From: Phlegmacium glaucopus
Lineage: Eukaryota > Basidiomycota > Agaricomycetes > Agaricales > Cortinariaceae
NCBI GenBank assembly: GCA_015039465.1
Contig: MU130016.1
Location: 138,804 to 202,803 of the forward strand
Length of the DNA stretch: 64,000 nt
Direction of reading: 5' to 3'
Shown here piece by piece: positions 45,554 to 58,315 of the stretch. A program made the position numbers and the translations under genes. The stretch's first letter is position 1. The number at the start of each line of letters is the position of its first letter. The notes below the pieces were generated by a model. It saw only the letters and a program-made list of their open reading frames with translations. It was not told the origin of the DNA and made no database searches.

Positions 45554-46525
45554 ACCTATGTATTTAGTGCTGGGGTTTGGTGATCAACAGAATCATGTGA
45601 ACATTCATGGAAAAACATATGAGTCCAAGTTCATTAGTACAACATCACAATATCTATGGGTGAACCGTTTACAGCATTGTACGTGTATGACAGTCACGTC
45701 TTCGTGATGTCCTGACTGAGTATTGTGGAGGTGCATATCTGGTTGTAATCCAACCCAACCAACGATTCAGTACTGTCCTCTCCATGGACCTCCGAGCCAA
45801 TTTCCCCAAGATATGTGTGCTACCATAATTGGCACTACGAAGAACATTTGACTCCTTGGAAAATTGCAGATTTGGCAGGATGCAGTCTGAGAACCATCTA
45901 TCATTTCACCGCGATTTTGGTGCCTTCGAAAACCTCTTTGTTTGCAGATCGTATGGACATAGCCGTGCTCTGAACAAAGGCGACATGAATTACATGGTAT
46001 CCCTTAGATGCCTGTCCAAAAATCTACCTAAACGAGCTACAGGAAGAGCTGATCGCCAGGGGTGTTGATGTATCCACCTGCTACCCCCTCCGTCGTTTGG
46101 CGCTCACACAAAGGAGTTTTAAATGCGGAATTAGAAAGGAACGAGTTTCGAGTCCATCGTCAATGATGTTCCGTTTAATTTGCGTAGTCCAAATTCAATG
46201 GTAGGCCTCGAGAAGAGAATAGCAAGGGAAAAACTTGCTGAGCCAATCGTCGCACTAGCAAGTTAGCATTGTATGGAAAAAGGTCTCAGTCTAGTCTCCA
46301 TGCATCTGCTGTATTTTCGCTCTCAGAGAATATGAACCTGCATAAGATGGGTACAGAGATGACAGGAAAGAGCGCCATTAGCATTGTCGAGGATGGGCCA
46401 GTGGTCGTGTAACTGGTGTCACATCACAATACGCACAAACAACGGCTGTGGATGAGTCAGCATTAAATAAAACCGTGGTAAAGTTTATAATAATTTTTTT
46501 CATTTCGATCTTAAACTGCTATCTA
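45554..46525. other. Spacer between DUF6593 copy 3 and RPC40
   Basis: Segments near 45720-46010 resemble 41520-41600 (CAACGATTCAGTACTGTCC, AAGATATG..CTACCATAATTGGCACTACG), so it is part of the duplicated unit. The frame 45829-46068 has no recognised domain. The RPC40 promoter with AAAACCGTGGTAAA lies at about 46468-46482. Confidence 0.5.
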
Positions 46526-47878
46526 ATGCCTTCACAATCATTTGACCAACGTAGACTTGTTGGAGTACAGCCAGAGCGTGTCACCAACGTATCTAATACA
46601 GAATATCCAGGACATTATCCACATGAGGACCATTCTTGGAACCTGCCAAAATTCAAAAAGGTGCGTCCTTCTCGAAAGCTCTGCCAACAATTCTTGTTGA
46701 ATAAAACCTGTTCGCAAGGGTAGAAATTGAAGGTAAAAGTCCAGCGTCTTTCCAATCGCTCCATAGAATTCGACGTCGTTGGAGTGGATGCATCGATAGC
46801 GAATGCATTCCGACGGATAATGATTGCCGAGGTCTTTGCCAAATGACCCTCGTTGCCCTCTTGACTTGACATTTTTTAATAGGTACCTACTGTGTGCATC
46901 GAAAATGTTTATGTCTGGGATAACACGACCGTTATCGTAGACGAAGTCTTGTCACATAGGCTGGGCCTCGTACCACTCAACGTGGATCCGACGTTGATGG
47001 TTATGAAGAAAAGTGTGTCGGTCCTTTTTTCAATGTATCATATCTTCATCTCTACCCTCTTTTCAGGCCCAACTGATCAAGCCATGGATCGTAACACCGT
47101 CGTGTTCCAAATTGATCTTACTTGCCAGCGAAACCCAAATGCACCTAAAGGATCTACGAAGGACCATGAGCTTTATATCAACCATGAGCTTCTTTCTTCT
47201 CATTTCGTATGGGTGCCCGCAGGAGAGCAAGAGGAAGTGTTCGCAGGAAATCCTCCAGCGCCTACAAATCCTAACATTGTGTTGGCAAAATTGAGACCAG
47301 GTCAACGGGTCAACATGGAATTGCATGCAGTCAAGGGCGTTGGGAAGGATCATGCTAAATTCTGTCCCGTTGGTACGTTTGATCTCATCTCTCTACCATT
47401 CGAATTATTGAACGACGTTTGATTAGCAACGGCTTCGTATCGTCTACTACCTCATATCATCATCAAAAAACCAATACCACCCCGCCTCACTGAAAAATTC
47501 CAGAAATGTTTTTCTCCCGGAGTAATCAAAATTGATCCTCGAACTCAAGAAGCTAGCGTGGATGAACAAAACGTCCGGAAGGACACAGTAAGTCGGGAGG
47601 TATTCCGATATCCGGAATTCGCAGACTCGGTCGATTTGAGTCGTGTGCGAGATTATTTTCTATGTATGTCCCTATGTATTATCATCCCTGTCATCGTTAA
47701 ATTTTGACCGGGTCTTGTAGTTTGCGTCGAATCGGAAGGGCCGTATGCTCCGGAAAGGTTGCTACCCGAAGCAATCAAGGTCATGCGAGAGAAGTTGGCT
47801 ATTATCACTGAGGCAGCTGTGGCGTTACGGGAAGAATACGCAAGTGGCGATAACGATATTTCAATGGCCGATGCGTGA
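46526..47878 (+). CDS. RPC40: DNA-directed RNA polymerases I and III subunit RPAC1 (AC40)
   Basis: AC40 pairs with AC19 to form the assembly platform of RNA polymerases I and III in the nucleus, the counterpart of bacterial alpha. Six exons are read: 46526-46660, 46733-46831, 46883-47012, 47067-47372, 47427-47663 and 47721-47878, giving about 354 aa, close to the yeast subunit (335 aa). Hallmarks are [19 protein letters not shown] (alpha-motif dimerisation region), [63 protein letters not shown] and a C-terminal [19 protein letters not shown]. Intron 2 has a weak donor (GTCTTT). This is the only complete copy; three truncated copies lie upstream in the array. As an essential gene it is expected to be under strong constraint. 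Confidence 0.95.
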
Positions 47879-47959
47879 TTCAATCATGTCCATGTTCGGA
47901 TTTACGTTTCCAATAGATTCGCATATGCTTTTACCGGCTTGGCTTTTGTAATTGCTGCT

Positions 47960-49785
47960 TCACTGCTCTGTGTTTTATCCTCCTCAGATTCCGGTGAATT
48001 GAAATTGCGAAGCATTGACGCTAACCTAAGTCTGACCAAGTCAGGTTGGGAGTAAACGTTGTTTGAAAAACACACGAGATTTTGCATCTGGAGAGTTTCA
48101 AGCTGCTCGAATATTAGGTGAGTTCTCTTGTCGGCTTCGCTGCCTTGTGCTAATCTATTAATACGTTATAAGTTTTAATCAGGGGCAAGGCTCAAGGCTG
48201 TTGTGATTTCATTCAGCGGTAGCGGTTGCGTTCCCTCTAGGTCCGCCATCAGTTACTCAAACCACCATTGAAGTCTGGAAGGCTTTACAATCACACCCGG
48301 GAAGGAATCCACTCCTACACGTAATGATTGAATTTATAGTCATCTCGGCGCAGCCTTCATACTATGCTCCCTAAATGCTCGCCTTACTAACCTTTCTTGA
48401 CCAGCCTTCGGGGCCTCGGCTTCTCTCCTTCATCTGACAAAGAGGCTTTAATCGAAGCAAAGGGAGAAGATGGCATTTCCAGGTAACGAAAAGCCGCGAG
48501 ATACATCGTCCCTTGAACTCATACCGCCATACTCCTTTCCCTCCCTCTTACAGATGCATCGGACGCAAAAAATGATTATCGCCAAACTGAAATCTCTCAT
48601 GTGTTTTATGCGAATATCTTTACCTAGAAGGAAAGTCAACGTCTATCACATATCAAACCCTTGCACAGCTACCCAGCATCATGTTCAACCTTGTCCTAGG
48701 GAGGTGTATCTTCCTGGTCACCTTTGGGATGCGCTTAATCCTACTGAACGATTTGCGTCCGTTGCCGATTTATGTGCTCACATCGGCGACCAGCTACCCA
48801 TACAAGTCGTAAAGCTTATTGCGAGAGATGTCATTCGAGGGCTGGAGGACTTCCATGGCACACATGGGATTGCGTATAATGGTAAATTTCTTGATAACGT
48901 TGTAATGCAACCTCGAAAGTGGGACTACTTACTGACTCTACCCCCCAACGGCTAGATATCAGCCCCAACAATATTCTATTGTCGCCGACTGACCTGAAAT
49001 CCTTGATTTCTCAATTACGCGCTGAAACCCAGACATCCTTACGTCCTTCAGAGCTGTCAGTGGGAAATTTATTTGATGGAGATGGTTTTGTCTTGCCAGA
49101 TGCAACATCTGTATTCCGTCTTTCCAGCACAGATAATCGGGGTCAGTCTCGCCGGAACCCAAGTTGTTCTCCTGCTCATGTAACAGAGTGTAGAAAGTCA
49201 TCGACGACCAGACTACATTGGTGGCCAAGCATTGCGGGGTCCTGAGGCACTTCTTGGAGCCCACTGTGGAACAAGTGCCGATATGTGGTCCCTTGGATGT
49301 GTTGTACGTTGCACTTTCACCATTGAAACAGCCTTCAACTGATTGATAGATTTCTATAGCTTTTCGAACTACTCACCGGGGACGCTCTATTTGATCCCAC
49401 ATTCCAAACCTCAGAACTTCACATTACAAACGAAGAATCTCATCTTATCCAAATGATTGAATTATTCGGAGAAATTCCCCACGACCTAATTCACGTTGGG
49501 AAATATAGTAGTCGGTGGTTTACCGCAGAAGGTACGATTTTTTTATCTTTCGATCCAGGCTATTGAATTCGCCAATTAATAAGTCGCGTATAAATTTGTA
49601 GGAAATATGCATCTTAACACAACATATTACCCAATATCTCTTCGGTCTGTCCTGGAAAGGCATATCGAGAAGAGCGATGTAGTCGGAACGACTGCCTTTT
49701 TGAATACGTTATTGAACCTTCGACCGGATAATCGAGCACGCCCCCACGATATTATTGATCACCAATGGTTCAGCGAATGAAGTAA
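47960..49785 (+). pseudogene. SRPK-like serine/threonine protein kinase, decayed
   Basis: N-lobe remains lie near 48040-48120 (RDFASGEFQAARIL before a GTGAGT donor). The next frame (48470-48955) ends in PIQVVKLIARDVIRGLEDFH, followed by a catalytic-loop region reading GIAYNGKFLDNVVMQPR, where SR-protein-kinase relatives have H-T-D-I-K-F-D-N; the catalytic Asp is missing. A shifted frame then shows ISPNNILLSP. From about 49215 the C-lobe is readable (GQALRGPEALLGAHCG, SADMWSLGCV), with introns near 49301-49359 and 49532-49601. It ends RPHDIIDHQWFSE before TGA near 49778. Frame changes and the missing residues suggest a pseudogene or, less likely, a pseudokinase. Confidence 0.7.
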
Positions 49786-50876
49786 AAATTAAGTCGGCCA
49801 CAACTTTCGCATCCGCTTGCTTCCGAATACGATTCATTCCAAGTGTACTTCTTGTGTACTTCTTGAACGTAATCGATTAAATCTTTGGACGGTTTTTTTC
49901 AAAGTTTAACAGAGGGACTAAGTCTGAATTATGTTATTCTGTATCTGGCTATGACCCGCTCATTACAATAGTGTACATTAAGGCGGCAGTTTTGTTCTGC
50001 ACACCACGGTGACGAACCCATTGTCCATTTGACATATGATCGACCGCAATAGCTACTTGTGAAACTCAGCCGCGCGCACCGGGACGGAAGAGATTAGAAG
50101 AAGGTGTCAAAGCCCCAATTTCTGGTCGAGGTCGCAAGCTGCAGCCTCATGCATATTCGCGGGAGAAATGTCGAGGGGAAATGGGTTCAACCTATTGTTC
50201 ATAGCCTAATAGCCTATGCTTTCACTGACTACCACTCTCAAAGGCAAACTCTACCTTATGTCCTCGTCGATATTGCGTCCTCTCTGTTTGGGAGCCTGAA
50301 TTTCTTTAACCCTCTATCACGGAGTATCCGAGGCTTTGATCCATAGTTATCGTACTACATAAATCTGATAGTGGAAACTTACCTACGATACTCAGCCGTA
50401 CGCGCGCATCGAGACTGGAGGGATTAGAAGAAGTGGTCATCCCAATTTCCGGTGAGGATTACAAGCTGCAGCATGTATGTTCGCGGGAGAAACACTACCT
50501 TATGTCCAACTTATGTCCTCGTTGATATTGCGGAACCCTGAATCTCTTTAACCTCTATCACGAAGTTCCCGAGGCTTTGATCCATAGTTATCGAATCTGA
50601 TGGTGGAAGATGACAGGCTAGTCGAACTGAATAGATTGACGGCGGTATGGTGGTACGGGACGTGACATTAGATACCAGGAAAGTAGGTAGATTCTAACAA
50701 AATGAAATGACCAGTTTTGTAACGTATGAAGATTAATGATGGAGAAGGATGTAAACGGAATGTATCCAAAAAAACAACAAGTATCACAAAAAATAATGAG
50801 GGGGTTTGTAACCAAGGTAATACATACATATATGTTATGGATAGCCACTAGCAAGTAACAGGTGATGAAATCATTT
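49786..50876. repeat. Intergenic region with a direct duplication
   Basis: The segment 50069-50345 (CAGCCGCGCGCACCGGGAC .. CCGAGGCTTTGATCCATAGTTATCG) is repeated in shortened form at 50395-50595. No gene recognised. It is the 3' flank of the reductase gene on the opposite strand. Confidence 0.6.
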
Positions 50877-53800
50877 TTAGATATCATTAAACAGACCTGT
50901 CGCATCCCAATACTTCACCCATTGTTCAATATCTTTAGAAACCAATGGTTTCAAGTCTCTCATAGCTTTACTGATATCTTGCGTCTTGGAAGTAGAAAAA
51001 TTGGTCAACCCTCCTGCTTCGGCATTCAATCGGCCATCTGACGTTACTTGCAAATCGCCAACTGACATTTGTCGGAAGAAATCAAGAAGTTTGACAGCAG
51101 GCTGTGCAAAGGATTAAAAAAAAGTGAGAATTTATATTTTTAAAAGGATAAGGGACCAAAGAAGAATTAGACGTACTATCCTTAGCTCATTAGCCGATTG
51201 CGCGTGGGCCTCCAAAATAGAAAACCATTTTTGGAAAGAAACAAAAGCAAGAGGTGATTCAAGCTTTTTTTGTGCAACAAGAGCGTCGCCGATGAGTTTG
51301 ATGACAGTGTTCCATTCCGTCGGCCTGGGATGGACAACGTTCAACACGGGCGGGAGGCGCTCATTGTGAAAGGTCAGCTCCGTGATGCAATTCGAGACGG
51401 CATCCACCGGGGCCCAGGACACAACCTTTGAAGAACGTTAATAATGATATCGATAAGTCTTTTAGACAAAGTAAATCACCCCATTAGCCAACGGCAGCAC
51501 ACCCAAAGCCAAACTCGATTTTACCAAGATTGGTACCCAATCCGTTATAGCCCAAGCGCCATTTGAATACCCACCACTAATCTGCCCGATCCTCAGGGAG
51601 CATGCGTCAATGCCAGATGTAACAAGGAGCTAGAGGGAGAGAGGGTCAAAGGTCAACAGACTGAACAACACAACGCAAAGGAAAAAAGAAAAATACCCGT
51701 TCTGACACATATTTGCTCTCGCCGTAACCATTGCCAATGGCGAAACGTGCATCGTTGATGGTTTCTTCGGGATATGGTCTTCGCGATGAGCCCCAGGAAA
51801 AGGCAGAAGCAATAGAAGAAGTGAAGACAAATTTGAGCCTCGACACATTAATGCAATCGTGAGCAAAGTCGATCAAGTTTCGCGTACCCCGCATGCTCGA
51901 GTCAAACGATGAAAGAGACAAGTTGAAATTGAGTCTCCAAGCAGAATGAATGATGACATCGACGGAGTTCCGGAGCTGAGATACATAGTGTCAGTTACGC
52001 TCGTTACTGGAAGTGGCCAGGGAGAGTATATACCTCGTTATATACTGACAATGGAACCCCTAAGTTATCATGCGACGTATCTCCCTCTATGAATGTAAGT
52101 TTCTGAGAGGTCAACAATGCTTTATTAAAGCCCTTGTCGTCGAATCGTTCTTTGTGACGGTGTAGGAGTGAGACCGTACGAGATGAAGGTCGGTTGAAAG
52201 CATAGATCCGTAAGATTCTTGGGTCTCGTAACAATGCCTCAAGAATGTGAGAGCCGAGATTTCCGGTTGAGCCTGTCAGTAAGACGACCGTACCAGGCTG
52301 GGCATTCCCTCTGATTGTTCGCCAAGGGTTTGAGTATTGATCAATCATCGTCTCGATTTGGTCCACGTGGCTTTGGCATTTGACGTTTTCAGTCATGTTA
52401 GGATCAGCGACCAAATTGACGAGATAATCCGTCAATCGATCAATTGAAGGATAAGCGTAAACGATATTCTGGCTGATATGTGCGACTGCAGCCTTTGCTT
52501 TCTTGGACGTCGTTGATTGCAGTGCACGCGTAATTCGAGATCGTAGAATTGTAGCACTCAAACTGTAGATATATACTTGAGTAAGCTTTCTCTTGGATGC
52601 CTGAAGGATATTAATTACCTATCAAATCCGTGCTCGAAGATGTCCACGCAAGGCGAGATAGCTTTTCCAGAGTTTAATTCTCGGACGTGGTCCACAAGCC
52701 ATTTTATAACAGGAGTTGCGTCCCATGAAGCAGGAGGCGCAATCCACTCAGTCTTGTGTGCACTCTCTACACTTGCATACCTAATGTGATATGTGTCAAT
52801 CGAGTGTTTTAGAACGAGGCAGGAAAAGGACCGACAGTGTCTCTATCTCGGTACGGTATTCCTTCAAAGCTGCTTTTCTCATCAACGTGCCTTTTCCAGT
52901 ACGAGGCAGCGGCTTGTCTTTGTGTGTGACCAAGATCATTTCCTTGAAGATTCTACTGAACGAAGGGGCCACTTTATTGGCTTCGTCTATAGTCGGCCTA
53001 CAAAAGGATGCGTTCAGTTTTATAAACAATGTTCCAGTTAATGGACTAACCAGAGAAGACTTCTGAACTTATCCAATTGACCTTCATCCTCGATATCGAT
53101 TGCGTACTCCGCCTTGGGCTCGATGAGTATACCAGCCCGATCATGCGCTTGACCGAACACGATAACTCCCATGACGCTTAGTGAAATCCCTTAGTCTCGA
53201 CAAGAACGGTTCAGAGAGTCGACTCACTAGGGACTGCTCATAACGACGTCCTCGATTGGAGCAGGTACAGTTTTCTCTCCAGAAGAATGAATAACAACAT
53301 CATCGATACGACCGACGCTAATAATACATAATAAGCCTTCTTACAGTCATCGAGGTAGGAAGAGGACTTACATCTTCCAAAGGTAGTCTTTAGTTGGATG
53401 TTTAACAAACAGATCCGATGTTGCATATCCTCGGATGTCAGGTAAGTTTTCGATTGACAATACATGTGTATTGCATGTCTAATCCATCTGTGAGTTATTT
53501 AAATGCAAGGTCGAGGAAGTTGCTGACCCGAAATTGGCATTCGTACGTTCCATCGCCCTGAGGCATCCACCTAATATTTTTATTTTCACCGAACTCGATA
53601 TAAGCCCAGGCGGCTTCGTCTTCCTTTCTTCGTTTGAAAGGATGAGTAGTAGAGCCTGTCTCTGTTGTTCCATAGGAGGTATACAACTTGACTCCAGCAG
53701 AATATAATGATTCGCCGATTTTTGGGGAGATTCCTCCTCCAGAATAAACCTGTGAACAAAAAAATATTTTAAAAATAAAACCCAACTTCCGAAAAGCGAG

Positions 53801-54900
53801 AAAAGTCCGCTTACCACAAATTCTAAACTCTTCAATATCTCAACAGATTTAGGATCTTGAGACCAGACCTGGATAATAGAAGGAATCGCGATAATCCCAT
53901 TTGATTTCGTTCTTCGCGTATGATCAAGGATATTTTCAGGTGTTGGCATGATAGGCAATAGATGGGGCTTTTTCGCCACGGGAGGAAAAAGACCGATAGT
54001 CGTGCAGCTGCGCAGAGCATACAGGACTTGAACCATGAATCCTAGGGTATGGAAAGGCGGAAGATGCATTCCGGCAATTCTGGCACGTGGTGTGAAGTCG
54101 CGAAAGCCAGTACCGCATGCTGGAATAGTTAGGGTGTCGTTAGAAAGGGAAGGAATATGGTAACTTTATATCAACTTACGGTAATCGGCCCAATTGATCA
54201 ATGCTTTGTGAGTCTGGGGAATAAGCTTTGGTAGACCGGTGCTTCCAGAAGAATGAAGGTACATGCAGACTTCTGAAAGATCCGGTCTTCTTTCTATAGC
54301 AGGATAGGGAGAAAATGGGTCCTCTTTCCTTTCAACGCCCAACCGGGGGAAAATAACATCGAGAGAAGGTAACTCCTCGATCGACAGTCCATATGTCGGG
54401 TCCTTGGCGAATATCTCTTTTTTCACAGCTTTGATAAGATCACTAAGCGTTTCACAAGTCGCAATCAGACGATGAGAAGACGATTGCATGAGAAGATTAG
54501 CGATTGCAGCTGGAGTGTTCCGTGGCGAAATGGGAAATGGCTATCGTTCACATACCCTTCGCATCAGTGATGAAAATAAAAATGTCAAAAAATAAAATCA
54601 CTTACCACAAGATTAGCTCGCATCATTCCAACAACTATCGCTTGGTATTGTAGGACATCTGTCAGAGCGATGAATCCTACCGTTGGTCGAGTTGTTGTGT
54701 CGCATCCTGGTCTGAGTGCATGAGCTGCACGATGACAAGCTCTTCCAAACTCAAGGTTTGATATCTCTGTTATATGATCAGTGTCGTCGTAGGCAAAGGC
54801 AGGGTAGTCGGCGTTATGTTTCCAGTTGAACTCGATGGTTTCGGGGATGTTAACAGTACCATCAAGGGGAGCATAGACTGGGTTTCGAGTGTAAAGCATG
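50877..54900 (-). CDS. NRPS-like adenylate-forming reductase (A-T-R architecture)
   Basis: Enzymes of this type activate a carboxylic acid as adenylate, load it on a phosphopantetheine arm and release it by NAD(P)H reduction. The ATG at 54900 starts MLYTRNPVYAPLDG. The adenylation domain shows YLHSSGSTGLPKLIPQTHK (A3), YTSYGTTETGS (A5), IRGYATSDLF, GRIDDVVIHSSGEKTVP and PLPRTGKGTLMRKAAL (A10 Lys). The thiolation site is HGFDSLSATILRSRI (split by intron 52563-52618). The reductase domain begins VVLLTGSTGNLGSHILEALL with a Rossmann fold, and GYGESKYVSER is the YxxxK element. About a dozen introns are present (for example 54541-54605, 54120-54179, 53750-53814); some splice sites (near 53510 and 51110) are approximate. 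No condensation domain is present. The total is about 1,050-1,080 aa. The substrate cannot be read from the sequence. Confidence 0.85.
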
Positions 54901-55734
54901 GTGTTCCAAGAACTTGTGAAGCTTGACAAAAAGTCGCGGCACTAAAACCTCGTTATTAATATAGTACTCCATAGCGTGTGTGCGAAAATGGGTCCTTCAG
55001 CCCACCAAGTATTTTTGACATCGATATCTGGTGATATTTGTCCGTGTTGAATTCTAAAATGCGAGGTCGGGTCTGGTCGAGTTCGTACGATGTTCGGGTT
55101 TGTTGGCCATGATACCCGCGAGCGTTGCGGGAATCGGAGGCTTAACAAAACTTCGGAGATATTGAATAGATAGCACTCTATCATAGGCTTGAACTCGGAC
55201 ATATAATACATCGATGTACAACACCTTCAGTACCAAATGGAGGGGGGTGAGTATAAAATTCAAAATGTTATACTTTACAAGCCTAACGATGGGATATCAT
55301 TCCTGCATCATTATTTGCCAATATTTGCTTCACAGGCCACGCCTATCCCCGTCGATGCTATATTCAAGCGCCACTGCTTCCTTGTAAAAAAGTTAATAAT
55401 TAGTACATTACATCATTCTCGTCATGAAGAGCTTACGCACATTGCGTTGTTGTGTAATTTATGTGTTCCTTGGTTGATAGTTTCTGGGCCGAATGGGGGA
55501 CCAATGGGGGACAAGTTGTCTTTACAGCCATTCAATCATGTGACACCCCACGGGAGCGCGGCTCCGTATTACAGCCGTATTATATTGACCCGATTCAGTT
55601 TAAAAAACCCAGAATCGGTACTTAATTTTATTTATTAAAGTAAATTTGCAGCGAAGCTTACTTCTACTTAATTAATATCGGAGTATGAACGTTTAACTTT
55701 TATAAGGGTGCAGACTTCTTATATCCTAGGCAGG
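54901..55734. other. Upstream region of the reductase gene; no gene recognised
   Basis: This region lies between the reductase start and the 3' end of the PL14 gene, both on the minus strand. The plus-strand frame 55237-55638 shows no family features. Promoter elements were not recognised. Confidence 0.4.
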
Positions 55735-56847
55735 TTAACAAATAATGGTCCCTGTGATATCGGCAAACCAAGCTCTTTGATCTTTGGGTGAGGCCCAATC
55801 CTGTCCATGGCCTGCAAAAAGTTTAAATGTTGGGAACCATGTGAATGATAAGTAAGATACCTCCGAAAAATGTTTGAAAGTGCATTCCTTTGATATTGCC
55901 AGCTTCAGTCTCCTGCAGAGAAAGGCCATCAATATTTATAACCGAGTTCCCATCTATCCATAGCTGGATCTGTCCTTTATGAGAATAAGTCTACGTTAGT
56001 TACTATTTTTTGTTTCGCGTTGATGAAAATATGAACAACCATTAGTAGAACCCACGTCATTTAGCTTTGTCCGCAATGCAATGGCCACCCATTGACCAAC
56101 AGCAGCGTCAAGGTGGAAGGCACCTCGCCCGACTGAGAATCCATAATCGTTGTTTTCTACGGAACGCGGTGGTACAGATTTTAGACGCTCTGCATTCTCT
56201 GGCGTCAGAGGCAGATAAGTGTAAAGTTCTGCCACAGATTCTGGTCTAGACGGCCGTACGTAGACTCAATAAAAAATCTTTCAGAAACATGAAATGCACA
56301 TGGCAGTCACCTCCACATGGGTCGTAGATTAAAACATTGACAACGATGTTCCTTTCTACCCCCGCTGCATCCATATGATAATTCGCCAACACCGCCGACT
56401 AGAAAGTGACTAAGGGCTGGAGAAATCCCCGAGTTGAATATGATACTTACAGACGCCAGGAAGCTTACCGCCTTTCTTCCATTCCCACCCATCCTGTAGC
56501 ATCATCCGATAGCTCATCACCACTTCGGATGCCGTTTCCAACCTGTCAGCGAAATCCTGTGGTCCCGACAAATACAAACTGAAACCACCTGGAATATCTG
56601 CAGTTGGATTGATACTTCCTTCTGGGTAAAAGGCTTCCCAAGCTGTATCTGGAGGGGGAGGATCTCCTTTGGTCAATGTTGGGTTTGGAGGCTGAACGAC
56701 TTTATGAGTCGTTTTCGACGAGACTTTGTGCACTCCCAATTGGCGATCATTGAGTCTGATTAATCGGATTTTAGGATGTTGTAAGTGATTGCATGTCGTA
56801 AATCCAAACTCAAAGTCTTGAATGGGAATCAGAGGAACGACCTGCAT
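55735..56847 (-). CDS. Polysaccharide lyase family 14-like protein
   Basis: Family 14 lyases cleave uronic-acid polysaccharides (alginate/glucuronan type) by beta-elimination. Conserved blocks in order are AWEAFYPEGSINP, ADIPGGFSLYLSGPQDF, RMMLQDGWEWKKGGKLPG, then after an intron YGCSGGRKEHRCQCFNLR, then ELYTYLPLTPENAERL, NDYGFSVGRGAFHLDAA, VAIALRTKLNDVGSTNG, IQLWIDGNSVI, GMHFQTFFGG and DWASPKDQRAWFADITG. Five introns of ~50-70 bp separate them. The first ATG in frame is at 56847 (MQVVPLIPIQDFEF); the frame is open a little further upstream. No signal peptide is visible, unlike secreted lyases, so either an upstream exon is missed or the protein is intracellular. It is co-oriented with the reductase gene 0.8 kb downstream. 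Confidence 0.88.
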
Positions 56848-58307
56848 CGTCTTCTGGGAAACGTTACGAAGAGTCACTCAAATTGTCAGCGGACCGTGGC
56901 AATGCCGTAGTCTGAGTCATGCCGTTCCACATTTGGGTCGAGGCGGCATGACAACGGCGTTGACACGGCTTCATGACTCTCAAGTCTGACTCAAGATGCC
57001 GCTGTTGTACGAACCTTTACAGTCTCGCATAACCGTTTGCACACTTACTTCGTAAATTCGCATTTGTACTTATATATCTGTGACAAGACAAATTGGGCAA
57101 TCAGGGTTGAACCTGAAGCGCATCGACACTTTTAGAGCACGATCTCAGCTTACCAATGCGTGACAGTCCATAACAGCCAAATAGATTATTAGATACAAAC
57201 CGAATATCCAAAGCCAGTGTGAATCTGTGATTATTGAAATAGTACAACTCAGTCTCGAATAAATGGACTTGTATTCATATAAGTTGTACCTATTGAAATA
57301 GTACAACTACTGGTTTGTTAATAAGATGTTTGATAGTAAAGTAAAAAGAGTACTAACCTCAGTCTCGAATAAATGGACTGAGGTACTAACTACGAAGTAG
57401 AGAGAAATATATATATACTCGAGGATACGAGTGAGTATCCGAGAGTAACGGCTTCATGTGATATATCAAAAAATGGTTAGTTACAATCATCGGTAAAAGA
57501 CAAAAGAATATAAGGAAATAAACGCGGAAGAAATGTAGAGAATTTGAAATATCGGAACGGCGTACGGTTTGTATTATTTCCTACAGTGATTACGCGTAAC
57601 AATTATCCAAAATTTGCAGGGGCGCAATGGACCCACATAAAACTTGTTACTAATCACTGTTAATTAGTACTTTTGTCAAGGTTCTGTCAGTCTAAACTTC
57701 CGTTCCATTACTTTGTGTCACCGCCGGTAAATGGCAGCCGACTGCCGTGGACCCTCAGTGACTTATTTTTCGCTATTTTTCGTATCGTGTAGCAACGCGT
57801 GACTACTTTAACATTTAATCTCCGAGATACTTTGAACACTGTTACCACAGATGCTGAAGGTCATCCTGGAGCTCTGATAAGCCTTGCTGGTTTTTTTAAG
57901 TGAAGGAAGGCTAAGCAAAATATCCAAAGCAAATTCGAATTCTTTCCTAGTGAGTGTCCAGTTTCGTCTTTTTCTTTTCTTTTCATCGTGACATTCTTCT
58001 GAAATTCTTAATGTCATTTATCTTCTTGCCATAATTGGTTTTATTTGAGGTCCGAAGTGCGCTTTATCTAAGGACGCCACCTCGGAATTTACGCACCGTT
58101 ATTTTTTTTAAAACAACAACACGAAATATTTGATCATGTCTAATTTAAATTTGATTTAATAGAATTCGGGAATAACTTCGGGGATTGGATAATTTATTCA
58201 AAAGGTCATGGGCCTAATAAACATGTCAAATCTGGCACTAATGTACAGCCAAGGTAAATCAATTCACTACAACGGAATACCCACGTGCCATATAAATCCG
58301 AAATAAG
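56848..58307. other. Intergenic, no gene recognised; short repeats
   Basis: A CAGTCTCGAATAAATGGACT block occurs at about 57252 and 57360, and an ATTGAAATAGTACAACT block at about 57233 and 57292, forming a small direct duplication. The minus-strand frame 58017-57808 has no recognisable domain. Confidence 0.45.
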
Positions 58308-58315
58308 ATAGAGGT

